Source: Sediminicola sp037203765
GTDB taxonomy: Bacteria > Bacteroidota > Bacteroidia > Flavobacteriales > Flavobacteriaceae
Direction: 5' to 3'
Length of the DNA stretch: 64,000 nt
Assembly (NCBI RefSeq): GCF_037203765.1
Contig: NZ_JBBCAS010000006.1
Coordinates: forward strand, 1 to 64,000
Part shown: one piece after another, positions 31,905-41,753 of the stretch
Layout: every line of letters starts with the position of its first letter
How positions within the stretch are numbered: position 1 is the stretch's first letter
Position numbers and translations under genes: made by a program
The notes under the pieces: model-generated
What the model was told of the DNA's origin: nothing
The model's database searches: none
Seen by the model: the letters and a program-made list of their open reading frames with translations, nothing else

Positions 31905-32738
31905 TTAAAAGCGAAGGGTAACCCCCATGGTTCCGGGGCCAAAATTTAGATCCCAGCTGACGTCCTTGGTTTGGTCATTGTATTTCTCATCGTACTTGGC
32001 ATCTAAATAACGATCTATGGATTCTACAGTAAAAATACTGATGGCCACACTGATGGCTACATCACTAAGCCAGTGCTGTCCATCCCATATCCTGGAAATT
32101 CCGGGGATAAGTCCCACTGAATAGATTCCGGCCTTGATCCAAGGGCTCTTAAATTGTTTGGCTATGGCATAGGCATTTGTAAATGCCAAGGTGGTATGGC
32201 CCGAGGGAAAAGAATGAAAATTTCTACTTGGATTGAAGGGGTCAAAAGTATCCTTCCCCAGATCGGCGACCGGCCTAGCCCTACCTACTGCCGATTTAAG
32301 CACTTGCTGAAGGAGTCCGGACGAGGAAGCCGAAGCGATCAATAACACTCCGGTCCTTCTCAGTTTCTCGTTTTTAAGTGCCAAGCCAGTAAGGTAAACC
32401 CCTGCGGTGGCCATATAGTTGTTTTCTGGGTTGCCATAGAATTCCCCATATTCCCTTATTAGCTTGGGAACACCCTCCTGTTGGTTTCTAATAAATCTGG
32501 AAGTATTGTCATCAATGGCATAGAGCGCACCTGTTCCGGCGATAACAGCACCAAAAGTAAGGAACTGTTGGCCTTGCCAATGTAGTGGCCTTGTATAGGA
32601 ATGCCCCATACTTTTAAATACATTACCTAGGTCATAGGTGAACATGTTCCACCTTTTGTCATGGGAAATGGTATCCTTTTCTTGACCAATGGTGTGGAGA
32701 GAAGAAAGGAATAGGAGTAGCATTAAAATTTGCTTCAT
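31905..32738 (-). CDS. PAP2 family phosphatase, periplasmic
   Basis: 277 residues from the ATG at 32738 with a cleavable signal peptide (MKQILMLLLFLSSLHTIGQ). The three PAP2 motifs are complete: KSAVGRARP, SFPSGHTTLAF and SRIWDGQHWLSD. The last strands (VSWDLNFGPGTMGVTLRF) look like an outer-membrane or secreted barrel end. It should dephosphorylate a lipid phosphate such as phosphatidylglycerol phosphate or undecaprenyl pyrophosphate. It is separated from the HDAC-like gene by 21 bases on the same strand. Confidence 0.85.
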   Translation of the reverse strand: MKQILMLLLFLSSLHTIGQEKDTISHDKRWNMFTYDLGNVFKSMGHSYTRPLHWQGQQFLTFGAVIAGTGALYAIDDNTSRFIRNQQEGVPKLIREYGEFYGNPENNYMATAGVYLTGLALKNEKLRRTGVLLIASASSSGLLQQVLKSAVGRARPVADLGKDTFDPFNPSRNFHSFPSGHTTLAFTNAYAIAKQFKSPWIKAGIYSVGLIPGISRIWDGQHWLSDVAISVAISIFTVESIDRYLDAKYDEKYNDQTKDVSWDLNFGPGTMGVTLRF

Positions 32739-32759
32739 AGCTTCGAACAATTTTTTATT

Positions 32760-33662
32760 TCAAAAATACAGTTCTTTTGCTACACGAAAGGTATTGGCAT
32801 GAGCTTCAATTATGGTTTTGAGGTCCGGGGAGTATCCACCTCCCATGGAACACTGTATTGGAATATGGTATTTTTTGCATGTTTCCAGAACAAACCGGTC
32901 CCTTTTTTTACAACCCTCAACAGTTACGGCCAAGGTGCCCAATTTGTCGGTTGCAAGGATGTCAACGCCGCAGAGGTAAAAGACAAATTCGGGTTTAACC
33001 TCGTTGATCAATTTCGGGAGGGTGTCTTTCAAAATGGAAAGGTATTCCGTATCCGTTGTTCCCTTATTCAGGGCAATGTCCAGGTCCGATTTTTCTTTCC
33101 GGAAAGGATAGTTCCCTGATCCATGCATGGAAAATGTAAATACTGAGGGGTCGTCCTGAAAAATTTCCGCTGTGCCATTGCCCTGGTGCACGTCCAAATC
33201 TACAATCAGTATTTTTTTTGCCAATCCTTTTGCCTGAAGATAACGGGCCCCTATGGCCTGATCATTGAGCATACAAAATGCTTCACCACGATCCGTATAG
33301 GCATGATGTGTTCCCCCGGCAATATTCATCGCAATTCCGTGGTCCATGGCAAACTCGCACCCTTTCATAGTACCGTCGGCAATGATCCGTTCCCGTAAGA
33401 CCAGATCTTCGTTCAGGGGAAATCCTATTTTCCGTGCCTCCCTGGGTGGGATCTTCATATTGAGGAGGTCATAGAAGTAATCGGGTTCGTGAACCGCCAC
33501 AATATATTTGTCATTGGGGATATCGGGCTCAAAAAAATCTGTAGCATCACAAGTGCCCTCCATGATTAGCTGTTGTGGCAAAAGCTCATACTTCTCCATA
33601 GGAAACCTATGACCTTTGGGAAGTGGATGGGTATAAATGGGATGATGGGCTATTTTGAACAT
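32760..33662 (-). CDS. Histone-deacetylase-family amidohydrolase
   Basis: 300 residues. It is a class of arginase-fold deacetylases that includes bacterial AcuC and acetylpolyamine amidohydrolases. AGGTHHAYTDRGEAFCMLND gives the two active-site histidines, ILIVDLDVHQGNGTAEIF the zinc Asp and His, GVDILATDKLGTL the second zinc Asp, and SMGGGYSPD the catalytic Tyr. The substrate is not determined; an acetylated polyamine or lysine is possible. It precedes the PAP2 gene by 21 bases and follows tex by 28. Confidence 0.9.
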   Translation of the reverse strand: MFKIAHHPIYTHPLPKGHRFPMEKYELLPQQLIMEGTCDATDFFEPDIPNDKYIVAVHEPDYFYDLLNMKIPPREARKIGFPLNEDLVLRERIIADGTMKGCEFAMDHGIAMNIAGGTHHAYTDRGEAFCMLNDQAIGARYLQAKGLAKKILIVDLDVHQGNGTAEIFQDDPSVFTFSMHGSGNYPFRKEKSDLDIALNKGTTDTEYLSILKDTLPKLINEVKPEFVFYLCGVDILATDKLGTLAVTVEGCKKRDRFVLETCKKYHIPIQCSMGGGYSPDLKTIIEAHANTFRVAKELYF

Positions 33663-33690
33663 CGACTAGGATTGGGATCTCATGATATTA

Positions 33691-35814
33691 TTATTTGTGA
33701 AGGGCCAATTGTATTCGTTTTCTGGGTACATCCACTTCCAATACCTTTACGATCACCTGTTGATGAAGGCTTACATGTTCGTTGACATCCTTCACAAAAG
33801 TATCCGACAGGTTGGAGATATGGATCAGGCCACTTTCTTTGATACCTACATCTACGAAGCAACCAAAATTGGTGATATTGTTGACGATTCCAGGCAACAA
33901 TTGTCCTTCCCTTAAATCGGTTATGGTTTTGATATTCTGGTTGAAGGTGAATACTTTGGCCTTTTCACGTAGATCGAGCCCTGGTTTTTCCAACTCCTGA
34001 ATGATATCCTCAAGGGTCGGAAGCCCTATGGTATCCGTGGTATATGCGTTGAGATCTATGGTCTGTAATTCCTTTTTATTGCCTATTAGGTCCGATATGG
34101 CAATCCCCTTGTCCTTGGTCATTTGCTGTACAATACCATAGCTTTCAGGGTGAACCGCTGAATCGTCCAAGGGGTTTTTGGCGTTCTTGATACGGAGGAA
34201 GGCAGCTCCCTGTTCAAAGGCTTTTTCTCCCAATCGGGGTACTTTTTTTATGGCCGCCCTACTGGCAAATGGGCCATTTTCATTTCTATAGGCAACAATG
34301 TTTTCGGCCAATTTTGGCCCAATCCCGGATACGTAGCTCAAAAGGGAGGTACTGGCGGTATTGATATTTACGCCCACAAAATTCACGCAACTTTCCACCA
34401 CGGTATCCAAGGAGTTTTTAAGCTTGGTCTGGTCCACATCGTGTTGGTACTGTCCAACTCCAATAGATTTGGCATCTATCTTTACCAATTCTGCCAAGGG
34501 ATCTGCCAATCGTCTGCCAATGGAAACCGCCCCACGGACGGTAACATCGTAATTGGGAAATTCATCCCTGGCAATTTTAGAGGCAGAATAAATGGACGCC
34601 CCCGCTTCACTGACCACAAAAACCTCTATTGGGTTTTTGAACTGGATACGTTTGATCAGTTGCTCTGTTTCCCTGGAAGCAGTACCGTTACCAATGGCGA
34701 TGGCCTCAATCTTATAGGCGTCTGTTAGGGAGCTGATTTTTTTTATGGCCCCAGAGGTGTCATTCTGCGGTGCGTGAGGGTAGATAGTCTCATTGTGTTC
34801 CAGATCGCCCTGGGCACTAAGGCAAACCACCTTACAACCCGTTCTAAAGCCTGGGTCAATGGCAAGAATCCGTTTCTCTCCAAGTGGGGAGCCCAATAAT
34901 AGTTGTTTTAAATTTTTGGAGAACACGCTGATGGCCGCCTCATCTGCTTTTTCCTTGGCAGCTTTTAGGGTCTCATTGGAAAGTGATGGCAACAATAGTC
35001 TTTTATAGGCATCTTGGACGGCCACTTTAATTTGTTCCGAACATGAATTGTCCGATTTGATAATGCGGTCCTCAATCTTGGAGATGGCCTTTTCGTCATC
35101 AATTTCAATTTTGACACGGATGAACCCTTCGTTTTCAGCCCTAAGAATGGCGAGAAGGCGGTGGGAGGGACACCTGCCGAGGGATTCGCTCCAATCAAAA
35201 TAGTCCCTGAATTTTTGTGCCTTTTCGTCGTCTTTCTTGGTGCCGATCACCTTAGTGGTAATCTGGGCAAATTTTTCCAATTGATGGCGGATCTGGTTCC
35301 TGATGTCCATACGCTCGTTGATCCATTCGGAAATAATATGTCGGGCACCTTCCAGGGCATCATCTTCATTGGGAACATCATCGGATACGTATTGGGAGGC
35401 GATGTGATCTATTTCATCCGAATTTTGGGCCATGATTATTTTGGCCAAAGGCTCCAGGCCATTTTTTCTAGCTGTTTCAGCTTTGGTCTTACGACTTTTT
35501 TTGAAAGGAAGGTACATGTCCTCCAACGTAACAAGATCTTCTGAGGACGCTATGGATTTTTTTAGTTCGGGGGTTAAAACCTCCTGTTCCTCCAAGGCTT
35601 TCAAAATGGCGACCTTGCGCTTTTCCAGGGCCTCAAATTGGGCCTTAAAGGTGACAATTTCCCCTATCTGCACCTCGTCCAGATTTCCGGTTCTTTCCTT
35701 TCGGTAGCGGGAGATAAAGGGTACCGTACAATCCTCATTCAGGAGTGCAACTGTATTTTCAATGCTTTTTGTAGGTAGTTGGGTGTGTTTGGCGATATAG
35801 GGTATCAGTAGCAT
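33691..35814 (-). CDS. tex: Tex family RNA-binding transcription factor
   Basis: 707 residues, slightly shorter than E. coli YhgF. Domains in order are the N-terminal helical part (CTVPFISRYRKERTGNLDEV), the YqgF nuclease-like core (ILAIDPGFRTGCKVVCLSAQ), helix-hairpin-helix repeats (VSGIGPKLAENIVAYRNENG) and a C-terminal S1 domain (LPGIVNNITNFGCFVDVG, GLIHISNLSDTFVKDVNEHV). It binds RNA during transcription and helps stabilise elongation. A single gene with a 320-base upstream region that carries repeats. Confidence 0.95.
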   Translation of the reverse strand: MLLIPYIAKHTQLPTKSIENTVALLNEDCTVPFISRYRKERTGNLDEVQIGEIVTFKAQFEALEKRKVAILKALEEQEVLTPELKKSIASSEDLVTLEDMYLPFKKSRKTKAETARKNGLEPLAKIIMAQNSDEIDHIASQYVSDDVPNEDDALEGARHIISEWINERMDIRNQIRHQLEKFAQITTKVIGTKKDDEKAQKFRDYFDWSESLGRCPSHRLLAILRAENEGFIRVKIEIDDEKAISKIEDRIIKSDNSCSEQIKVAVQDAYKRLLLPSLSNETLKAAKEKADEAAISVFSKNLKQLLLGSPLGEKRILAIDPGFRTGCKVVCLSAQGDLEHNETIYPHAPQNDTSGAIKKISSLTDAYKIEAIAIGNGTASRETEQLIKRIQFKNPIEVFVVSEAGASIYSASKIARDEFPNYDVTVRGAVSIGRRLADPLAELVKIDAKSIGVGQYQHDVDQTKLKNSLDTVVESCVNFVGVNINTASTSLLSYVSGIGPKLAENIVAYRNENGPFASRAAIKKVPRLGEKAFEQGAAFLRIKNAKNPLDDSAVHPESYGIVQQMTKDKGIAISDLIGNKKELQTIDLNAYTTDTIGLPTLEDIIQELEKPGLDLREKAKVFTFNQNIKTITDLREGQLLPGIVNNITNFGCFVDVGIKESGLIHISNLSDTFVKDVNEHVSLHQQVIVKVLEVDVPRKRIQLALHK

Positions 35815-35968
35815 AGTAGTTTACTTAATTATGTAGGTCCATATACTCTTTGCTGAGCAAGCGGATTGATGTTATTAAATGATGCGGCAATATAATAAGC
35901 GATGGTTAAAAAACGGGAATGTTAGCAAAAATTTAGGATGATTTCTTATTGATGCTTTTATAAGCGGA

Positions 35969-35996
35969 AAGACCTCTCGACTCCGCTCGAGGGGAC
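35969..35996 (-). repeat. Palindromic intergenic repeat, copy 1
   Basis: The core CTCGACTCCGCTCGAG (35976-35991) is the reverse complement of the core TCGAGCGGAGTCGAGA in copy 2 at 36077-36092. Sequences of this kind recur between genes in Flavobacteriaceae genomes as I recall them. The two copies face each other and could fold into one large hairpin. Confidence 0.55.
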
Positions 35997-36072
35997 ATCC
36001 TCAACGTTTATGCTTTAAAGTTTATCAATTCAAGCCATTCGACCATAACAAACCTGAACTTCAATTAGTTTT

Positions 36073-36098
36073 GTCAGGTCGAGCGGAGTCGAGACCTC
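36073..36098 (+). repeat. Palindromic intergenic repeat, copy 2
   Basis: GTCAGGTCGAGCGGAGTCGA followed by GACCTC is the inverted partner of copy 1, about 80 bases away. Positions 36073-36098 lie 37 bases after the metG stop, so it may serve as its terminator. Confidence 0.55.
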
Positions 36099-36134
36099 TT
36101 TAATGGTTGTTAATTACGAAGGAAGGGATAAAAA

Positions 36135-38204
36135 TTAATTTATCGTTTCCCCATTACCAACCCCATCCGTGTCCGGATTGACGAAAACGAGCTTCCCATC
36201 AGTATCCTCGGTCATCAGGATCATACCTTCACTGTCCACACCCCTTAAAGCCCTTGGAGCCAAATTGACCAAAACAGTTACTTTTTTACCAATAATCTGC
36301 TCGGGGGAAAAGCTTTCTGCTATCCCAGAAACAATGGTGCGGACATCCAATCCGGTATCAACTTTCAAGACCAACAATTTTTTGGCCTTGGGCATTTTTT
36401 CTGCTTCTATGATGGTCCCCACACGCATATCCAATTTTGTGAAATCGTCAAAAGTGATTATATCTTTTTGTGGTGTTACTGCTTTGTTCATCTGCTCGTT
36501 CGCTTTTTTGGTAGCTTCCAATTTATCCAATTGCTTTTGTATGGTATCGTCTTCTATCTTACTAAATAATAATGCTGCTTGGTTGATTTGGTGTCCGGCT
36601 GGCAACAGATCCCTTTTTGATGCCACATCATTCCATTTTAAACCGCCGTCCAGGGCCAGCATATCTTTTAGTTTGGATGCTGTAAATGGCAAGAATGGCT
36701 CGCTTAAAATTGAAAGTGCAGAAGCAATCTGAAGGGCAACGTACATAATTGTTTTAACCCTTTCCTCATCTTGTTTGACTACTTTCCATGGTTCCTCATC
36801 TGCCAAATATTTGTTCCCCAAACGTGCTAGGTTCATCAATTCCTGACTGGCCTCGCGGAAGCGGTAGCGTTCAATGGAATTGGATAGGATGGTAGGGTAT
36901 TTTTGAAGTTCGGCCAAGGTTTCCTTGTCCACTTCCGAATAGGTAGATGGACTTGGTACTGCGCCGTGGTAATATTTATTGGTCAAGACCACAACGCGAT
37001 TGATGAAATTTCCTAAAATGGCCACCAACTCGTTATTGTTTTTCGCTTGAAGATCTTTCCAGGTAAAATCGTTGTCCTTGGTTTCAGGTGCATTGGCAGT
37101 AAGCGTATATCTCAATACGTCCTGCATATCCGGAAAGTCCACCAGATATTCATGCAACCATACGGCCCAATTTTTGGAAGTGGAAAGTTTGTTGCCCTCC
37201 AAATTCAAAAATTCGTTCGCCGGAACATTTTCTGGTAGGATATAATCCCCATGTGCCTTTAGCATGGATGGGAAAATAATGCAATGGAAAACAATGTTGT
37301 CCTTTCCAATAAAATGGACCATTTTGGTATCCTTTGCTTTCCAATAAGGTTCCCAATCCTTGCCTTCTTTAGCGGCCCATTCCTTGGTAGACGAAATATA
37401 ACCTATAGGGGCATCAAACCAAACATAGAGTACCTTGCCTTCCCCACCTTCAACAGGAACTGGGATACCCCAATCCAAATCACGGGTGACGGCCCTAGGT
37501 TTCAATCCGTCATCGATCCAAGATTTGCACTGCCCATAAACATTGGGCTTCCAATCGCCCTTATGGCCTTCCAAAATCCATTGTTTAAGGAAATCCTCAT
37601 ATCTGTCCAAAGGTAAAAACCAGTGTTTGGTCTCCTTTAAGGTGGGGACTCCACCCGATATCGTGGATTTGGGATTGATGAGGTCTGTGGCGTTCAAGGT
37701 AGAGCCGCAATTCTCACATTGGTCGCCGTAAGCCTCTTCATGGCCGCATTTGGGACATGTTCCCGTGACAAACCGGTCTGCCAAAAACTGTTTGGCCTCT
37801 GCATCGTATAATTGTTCCGTGACCTCTTCTATAAAGTCACCTTTTTTGTATAATGTCTTAAAGAATTCGGATGCCGTTTCATGATGGACTTTTGCCGATG
37901 TTCTGGAGTAATTGTCAAAAGAGATCCCAAAATCTTCAAAGGATTGCTTGATGATCCCGTGATATTTATCGATGACCTGTTGAGGGGAGACCCCTTCTTT
38001 TTTGGCCTTCATGGAAATGGCAACCCCGTGCTCGTCACTGCCACAAACAAAGGCAACGTCTTTTCCGGTTAAACGAAGGTAACGGGAATAAATATCCGCA
38101 GGTACGTAAACTCCTGCCAAATGGCCAATATGGATGGGCCCGTTGGTATAGGGAAGAGCTGCGGTAATGGTATATCTAGCTGGACTTTCTTGATTCTGAG
38201 ACAT
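36135..38204 (-). CDS. metG: Methionyl-tRNA synthetase with C-terminal tRNA-binding domain
   Basis: 689 residues from the ATG at 38204 (MSQNQESPARYTITAALPYTN). Class I features are PYTNGPIHIGHLAGVYVPAD (HIGH) and LEGNKLSTSKNWAVWL (a KMSKS variant, KLSTS). A zinc knuckle GTCPKCGHEEAYGDQCENCG is the CXXC-type metal site. The C-terminal ~110 residues are the Trbp111-like domain (ITFDDFTKLDMRVGTIIEAE, VVSGIAESFSPEQIIGKKV). It charges initiator and elongator methionine tRNAs. An upstream in-frame ATG at 38225 would add seven residues and is less likely. Confidence 0.96.
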   Translation of the reverse strand: MSQNQESPARYTITAALPYTNGPIHIGHLAGVYVPADIYSRYLRLTGKDVAFVCGSDEHGVAISMKAKKEGVSPQQVIDKYHGIIKQSFEDFGISFDNYSRTSAKVHHETASEFFKTLYKKGDFIEEVTEQLYDAEAKQFLADRFVTGTCPKCGHEEAYGDQCENCGSTLNATDLINPKSTISGGVPTLKETKHWFLPLDRYEDFLKQWILEGHKGDWKPNVYGQCKSWIDDGLKPRAVTRDLDWGIPVPVEGGEGKVLYVWFDAPIGYISSTKEWAAKEGKDWEPYWKAKDTKMVHFIGKDNIVFHCIIFPSMLKAHGDYILPENVPANEFLNLEGNKLSTSKNWAVWLHEYLVDFPDMQDVLRYTLTANAPETKDNDFTWKDLQAKNNNELVAILGNFINRVVVLTNKYYHGAVPSPSTYSEVDKETLAELQKYPTILSNSIERYRFREASQELMNLARLGNKYLADEEPWKVVKQDEERVKTIMYVALQIASALSILSEPFLPFTASKLKDMLALDGGLKWNDVASKRDLLPAGHQINQAALLFSKIEDDTIQKQLDKLEATKKANEQMNKAVTPQKDIITFDDFTKLDMRVGTIIEAEKMPKAKKLLVLKVDTGLDVRTIVSGIAESFSPEQIIGKKVTVLVNLAPRALRGVDSEGMILMTEDTDGKLVFVNPDTDGVGNGETIN

Positions 38205-38269
38205 CAAATATGAATTTGGGCACAAAAATAAAGATTTTTGTGAGGGTGCAACCTACAATGACCCAAAAA

Positions 38270-38333
38270 AGAAAGGCCTCCGACCAGCTATTGTTACCTT
38301 GGACAGAACACTAGATGGCAGAAGGCCTTCACC
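38270..38333 (-). terminator. Possible terminator of the DUF1501 gene
   Basis: On the minus strand AAGGCCT and AGGCCTT (38323-38329 and 38273-38279 on the plus strand) can close a stem with a 43-base partly structured loop, followed by TTTCTTTTTT. The stem is shared with GAAGGCCTTC, itself a palindrome. It lies 14 bases after the stop of the DUF1501 gene. Confidence 0.5.
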
Positions 38334-38346
38334 ATAAGTAGGTTGT

Positions 38347-40038
38347 TTATACGACCACGACAGATTTACTCATTTTTTGGTCTTGTACCTGTATTCTATA
38401 AATGTACTTTCCAGTGGCCAACGGAAGGGTCATCCGTTCACGAATGTTTATTTCGGTAGATCCTTCCATCATCATTTCATTGAATACCGTACCAAGGTTT
38501 TGACCTAGTATGTTATATAACTGTATATCCACATGGGCACTGAAAGGCATTTCAAGATAAATATGCGGTGCTTCCTTTGTTGGATAAAAAGGTTTGTGCA
38601 CAATAGCATTCATCAATGCCGGGGGTGGGTTTTCGCCTATTGGTGTTGGTGGGGTTGGGTCCCCATCGCTATAGGTGATATCCGGAAAATCTACACCGCT
38701 ACAATTAAATCCAAGGTTTACCGGGGCATAGGGGTGGTCCAATAAATGTTGTTCCACCAAGGGGATAGGTACGCACAACCATTCGGCCAAAACGGTGGCA
38801 TAAAGGTCCCTAAAGTCCATGGTATATTCCAAATTCCCTCTTCCATCAGGGTTGTTCAAGGTAGGGTGGTCCCCTACAAAGGCACTGCCATTAAGGCCAG
38901 ATCCAAAAAATAGGGTAGGGGCTGCTTTTCCGTGATCCGTACCGTTGGACCCATTTTCGAATATTCTTCTTCCGAACTCGGAGAAGGTCATGCTCAATAC
39001 TTTATTATCTTGTTGTGTAAAGCCCAGATCGTCGTAGAAATTGTCGATGGCAACGGATAGGTTGGTCATCAGACGTTCATGTGCCAAAGGTTGGTTCCCG
39101 TGGGTATCAAACCCCCCCATGGAGATCATATATACCTTGGTGCCCAGATTTCCTTTGATCAAACGGGCCAAAAGGGCCATCTGTCTTGCAAAGCCGTTGT
39201 TCTGGTATTCTACCTGATTCTGTCCCCTTTCGTATGCTGCATGGATCTTACCTGAATATTCATAGGTGGTATTGGCAACTCCCCTAAGGAATTTCAATTG
39301 GTCCCCGTACATGCAATTGTTAAAAAGTGCACTGTCCAAACTATATTGCTGTCCTGTTTCCGCAATTTGTTCCAATTGATCGATGTTGTTAGTAACAAAA
39401 GCATAATTGGTCTCTTCCCCTTGGAATACCAAGCTTCCGAACTGTCCAATTTGAATGGCAGCCGGAGCTTCCGGCGGGTTTACCAGATAATCAGGATATA
39501 TGTTTTCGAAATGTCTTCCCATCCAACCGGTATTCAGCCCACTAAAACCAGTAGTCGTCAAATCGGTATTGGCAAAAATATCGGAGCCCGTAAAATGGGA
39601 GAGGCTTTGCCCCTCATAGCCTACACCGTGAACGGCCTTGAACTGCCCGTCTCCCCACATAGGCTCCAGCGACTTCATATAGGAGGGTACTCCAAATTCA
39701 TCGGTAAGTTTTAGGATCTTGCTTTCGGGGATATAGATATTGGGCCTAGCGTTGGCATAGGCGTCGTATTGCTCAATGGGGATCACCGTACTTAGCCCAT
39801 CGTTACCTCCGGACAACCTGATAAGGATCAGAATATTGTCCGTTTCCGCCATATTGATGGCAGCGGTCAAGGGTGAAGGGGCCGAAGCGGTCAAGAAATT
39901 ACTTCCCAACATCATGGATCCGGATCCTGCAATTCCCAGGGCCTGTAAAAAGGAACGTCTGCTCCAGAATTTGTGTTCCTGGTCGTGACCGTCTTTGTCA
40001 TTATGGTGGTTGATGGGGATATGGATATTATTGCACAT
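38347..40038 (-). CDS. DUF1501 protein with Tat and type IX-like export signals
   Basis: 563 residues. The N-terminus has a twin-arginine signal (SRRSFLQALGIAGSGSMMLG). The DUF1501 body contains ILIRLSGGNDGLSTVIP, FTGSDIFANTDLTTTGFSGL, YMISMGGFDTHGNQPLAHE and SEFGRRIFENGSNGTDHGKA, where metal- or phosphate-binding His and Asp of the alkaline-phosphatase-like fold occur. The last ~90 residues resemble a type A sorting domain of the type IX system (ATGKYIYRIQVQDQKMSKSV). The partner DUF1800 gene lies 11 bases upstream. The pair is probably co-exported and cell-surface exposed. Confidence 0.88.
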   Translation of the reverse strand: MCNNIHIPINHHNDKDGHDQEHKFWSRRSFLQALGIAGSGSMMLGSNFLTASAPSPLTAAINMAETDNILILIRLSGGNDGLSTVIPIEQYDAYANARPNIYIPESKILKLTDEFGVPSYMKSLEPMWGDGQFKAVHGVGYEGQSLSHFTGSDIFANTDLTTTGFSGLNTGWMGRHFENIYPDYLVNPPEAPAAIQIGQFGSLVFQGEETNYAFVTNNIDQLEQIAETGQQYSLDSALFNNCMYGDQLKFLRGVANTTYEYSGKIHAAYERGQNQVEYQNNGFARQMALLARLIKGNLGTKVYMISMGGFDTHGNQPLAHERLMTNLSVAIDNFYDDLGFTQQDNKVLSMTFSEFGRRIFENGSNGTDHGKAAPTLFFGSGLNGSAFVGDHPTLNNPDGRGNLEYTMDFRDLYATVLAEWLCVPIPLVEQHLLDHPYAPVNLGFNCSGVDFPDITYSDGDPTPPTPIGENPPPALMNAIVHKPFYPTKEAPHIYLEMPFSAHVDIQLYNILGQNLGTVFNEMMMEGSTEINIRERMTLPLATGKYIYRIQVQDQKMSKSVVVV

Positions 40039-40049
40039 GGTCGTAGGTG

Positions 40050-41588
40050 TTATTTTAGTTGGAATTCAGGTTGTCTAGCAAGATGCTGTAAAAGGAGGTA
40101 TACTTGAAAGGGCACTTCCGGACTTATGTCCAACATCCAAAGCCCCAACCCTCCATCTATATAATCCGAACCATAGTATTCTTGGGGAACATCCTCTATG
40201 GTAAAGGATGATAATGCATTATTGAAATCGGCTTCGGTCAATAAACCTTTTGGTGTCAATTTGTTCACTATGGCCTCTACCACAATCCTAGGGTTGCTCG
40301 TCCCCCTATTGCCTGGACCAACAGCATCCATGGCAAAAGTTCTAAACTGTTCGGCATTATAGCCATAGAAACCGTCTAGCATAAACTCCAATGAAAGCCA
40401 TCTGCCAATCATAAAATTGGTATTGATCCAAGTTCTGTTCCGTTGCCAACCTGCAACGTCCACAGGATCAAAAAGTTCTTGGCTCAGCATCCTGGTGGTG
40501 TCAATAATTTGGCTCATCACGCTATCGTCATAGAAGAAACCTGTCTCCTTCAACAAATTCAGGAAGAGGTCATAGGGACTCTTTATGATAACACCAATAG
40601 CTTCATTGTCAAAAAAATGCTGACTTTTGAACAATTGTGACAATACGGGCGCAATCTCAAAATTATTGGAGATCATGGTTGCGGCCAAACCGTCTATAAT
40701 AGTCTGTGCATTGCCCTCATCATCCTTGGAATCTGGGTGCACAAAGAATTCATACAATTTTCTGCAGATAAATTCCGCTATTTCGTTCGGCCTTTGCTGG
40801 AACAGGATATCGATGACGTCGTCATATCCCCAATTTCCCGTTTGGCCCAATATAGTTTTGCTACCGGTATCGTGTTTGGTGGGGTCAAAGGTAACCTGGG
40901 TACAACCAATTTCTCCCCTTTCCACATAACCTGTTAATGCCCTCGCTGTTTCTATGATATCCTGTTCCGTATAGCCATTGCCCTCGCCGAGGGAAAAAAG
41001 TTCGTATAGTTCACGGGCATAATTTTCATTGGGACGGTTGTTATTGTTGTAAACACCATCCAAATAGTAAAGCATGGCACCGGTAAGTCCAATCTCATGA
41101 ACAAAGGTTTTAAAGTTGCCTATAGCGTTGCGCTGTAGGCAGTCCGTATAGTAATACAGGAAAGAATTACATTCGTACACATCCAATTCCGTCACAAAAT
41201 GGTTGCTCCAAAAAAAGCTGAGACGGTCCCTAAGGTTATTGTTGATCAAGCCATTGGAATATGCCAATTTCCATTCCCCTGTTTGAGAATTTTGTAGTGC
41301 CCTCCTGGCATCGTCATCCTCCGGATAGTTGCTGTTGTTCCAATCTGCCCAAGTAGGTGCTGCCAAAGGAGGCATGCCAAGGGCCTCATTGATCAAATTG
41401 TCAACTAGGGCCGTTGCGGATTGGCCTACCGCCTGATCTATGGTCTGAACGGACGCACTAAAACCCAGTCTACGGTACAGGTGGGCAGCCTTTGTTTTAT
41501 CCAAAGGGGTAGTGTAAGTCGCTAAACTAGAGGTGTTGCAATTAATAAAGAATTCCATGGTGGTTGGGGCGTTGTTATCTAAGTTCAT
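40050..41588 (-). CDS. DUF1800 family protein
   Basis: 512 residues of the DUF1800 family: KAAHLYRRLGFSASVQTID at the start, RLSFFWSNHFVTELDVYEC, GAMLYYLDGVYNNNNRPNEN followed by YARELYELFSLGEGNGYTEQ, and DPTKHDTGSKTILGQTGNWG. The function is unknown. The family is almost always found next to DUF1501 in Bacteroidota and Planctomycetes, as here: the DUF1501 gene starts 11 bases after this stop. No signal peptide is obvious, so if it is exported it may need another route. The first gene of the pair, with a 165-base region divergent from yraN. Confidence 0.86.
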   Translation of the reverse strand: MNLDNNAPTTMEFFINCNTSSLATYTTPLDKTKAAHLYRRLGFSASVQTIDQAVGQSATALVDNLINEALGMPPLAAPTWADWNNSNYPEDDDARRALQNSQTGEWKLAYSNGLINNNLRDRLSFFWSNHFVTELDVYECNSFLYYYTDCLQRNAIGNFKTFVHEIGLTGAMLYYLDGVYNNNNRPNENYARELYELFSLGEGNGYTEQDIIETARALTGYVERGEIGCTQVTFDPTKHDTGSKTILGQTGNWGYDDVIDILFQQRPNEIAEFICRKLYEFFVHPDSKDDEGNAQTIIDGLAATMISNNFEIAPVLSQLFKSQHFFDNEAIGVIIKSPYDLFLNLLKETGFFYDDSVMSQIIDTTRMLSQELFDPVDVAGWQRNRTWINTNFMIGRWLSLEFMLDGFYGYNAEQFRTFAMDAVGPGNRGTSNPRIVVEAIVNKLTPKGLLTEADFNNALSSFTIEDVPQEYYGSDYIDGGLGLWMLDISPEVPFQVYLLLQHLARQPEFQLK

Positions 41589-41753
41589 AGTTTTGGGGAT
41601 ACTAATAAACGTAAAAATATCAGTGTATCGTATTAATAGTCAGCTAAATTCGATGATTTTCTAACTAAATTACGATCTTGATAACAGATTGGCCGACCAG
41701 ATACCTGTTTTTTCGACCAACTGCGTTTAATTTTAGGATATATAGAATATAAT

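Larger units (their letters stand above)
35815..36134. other. 320-base gene-free region between tex and metG
   Basis: Besides the tex promoter this stretch holds an inverted pair of a 25-base repeat (separate entries) and nothing else I can read. No ORF of note. Confidence 0.6.
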
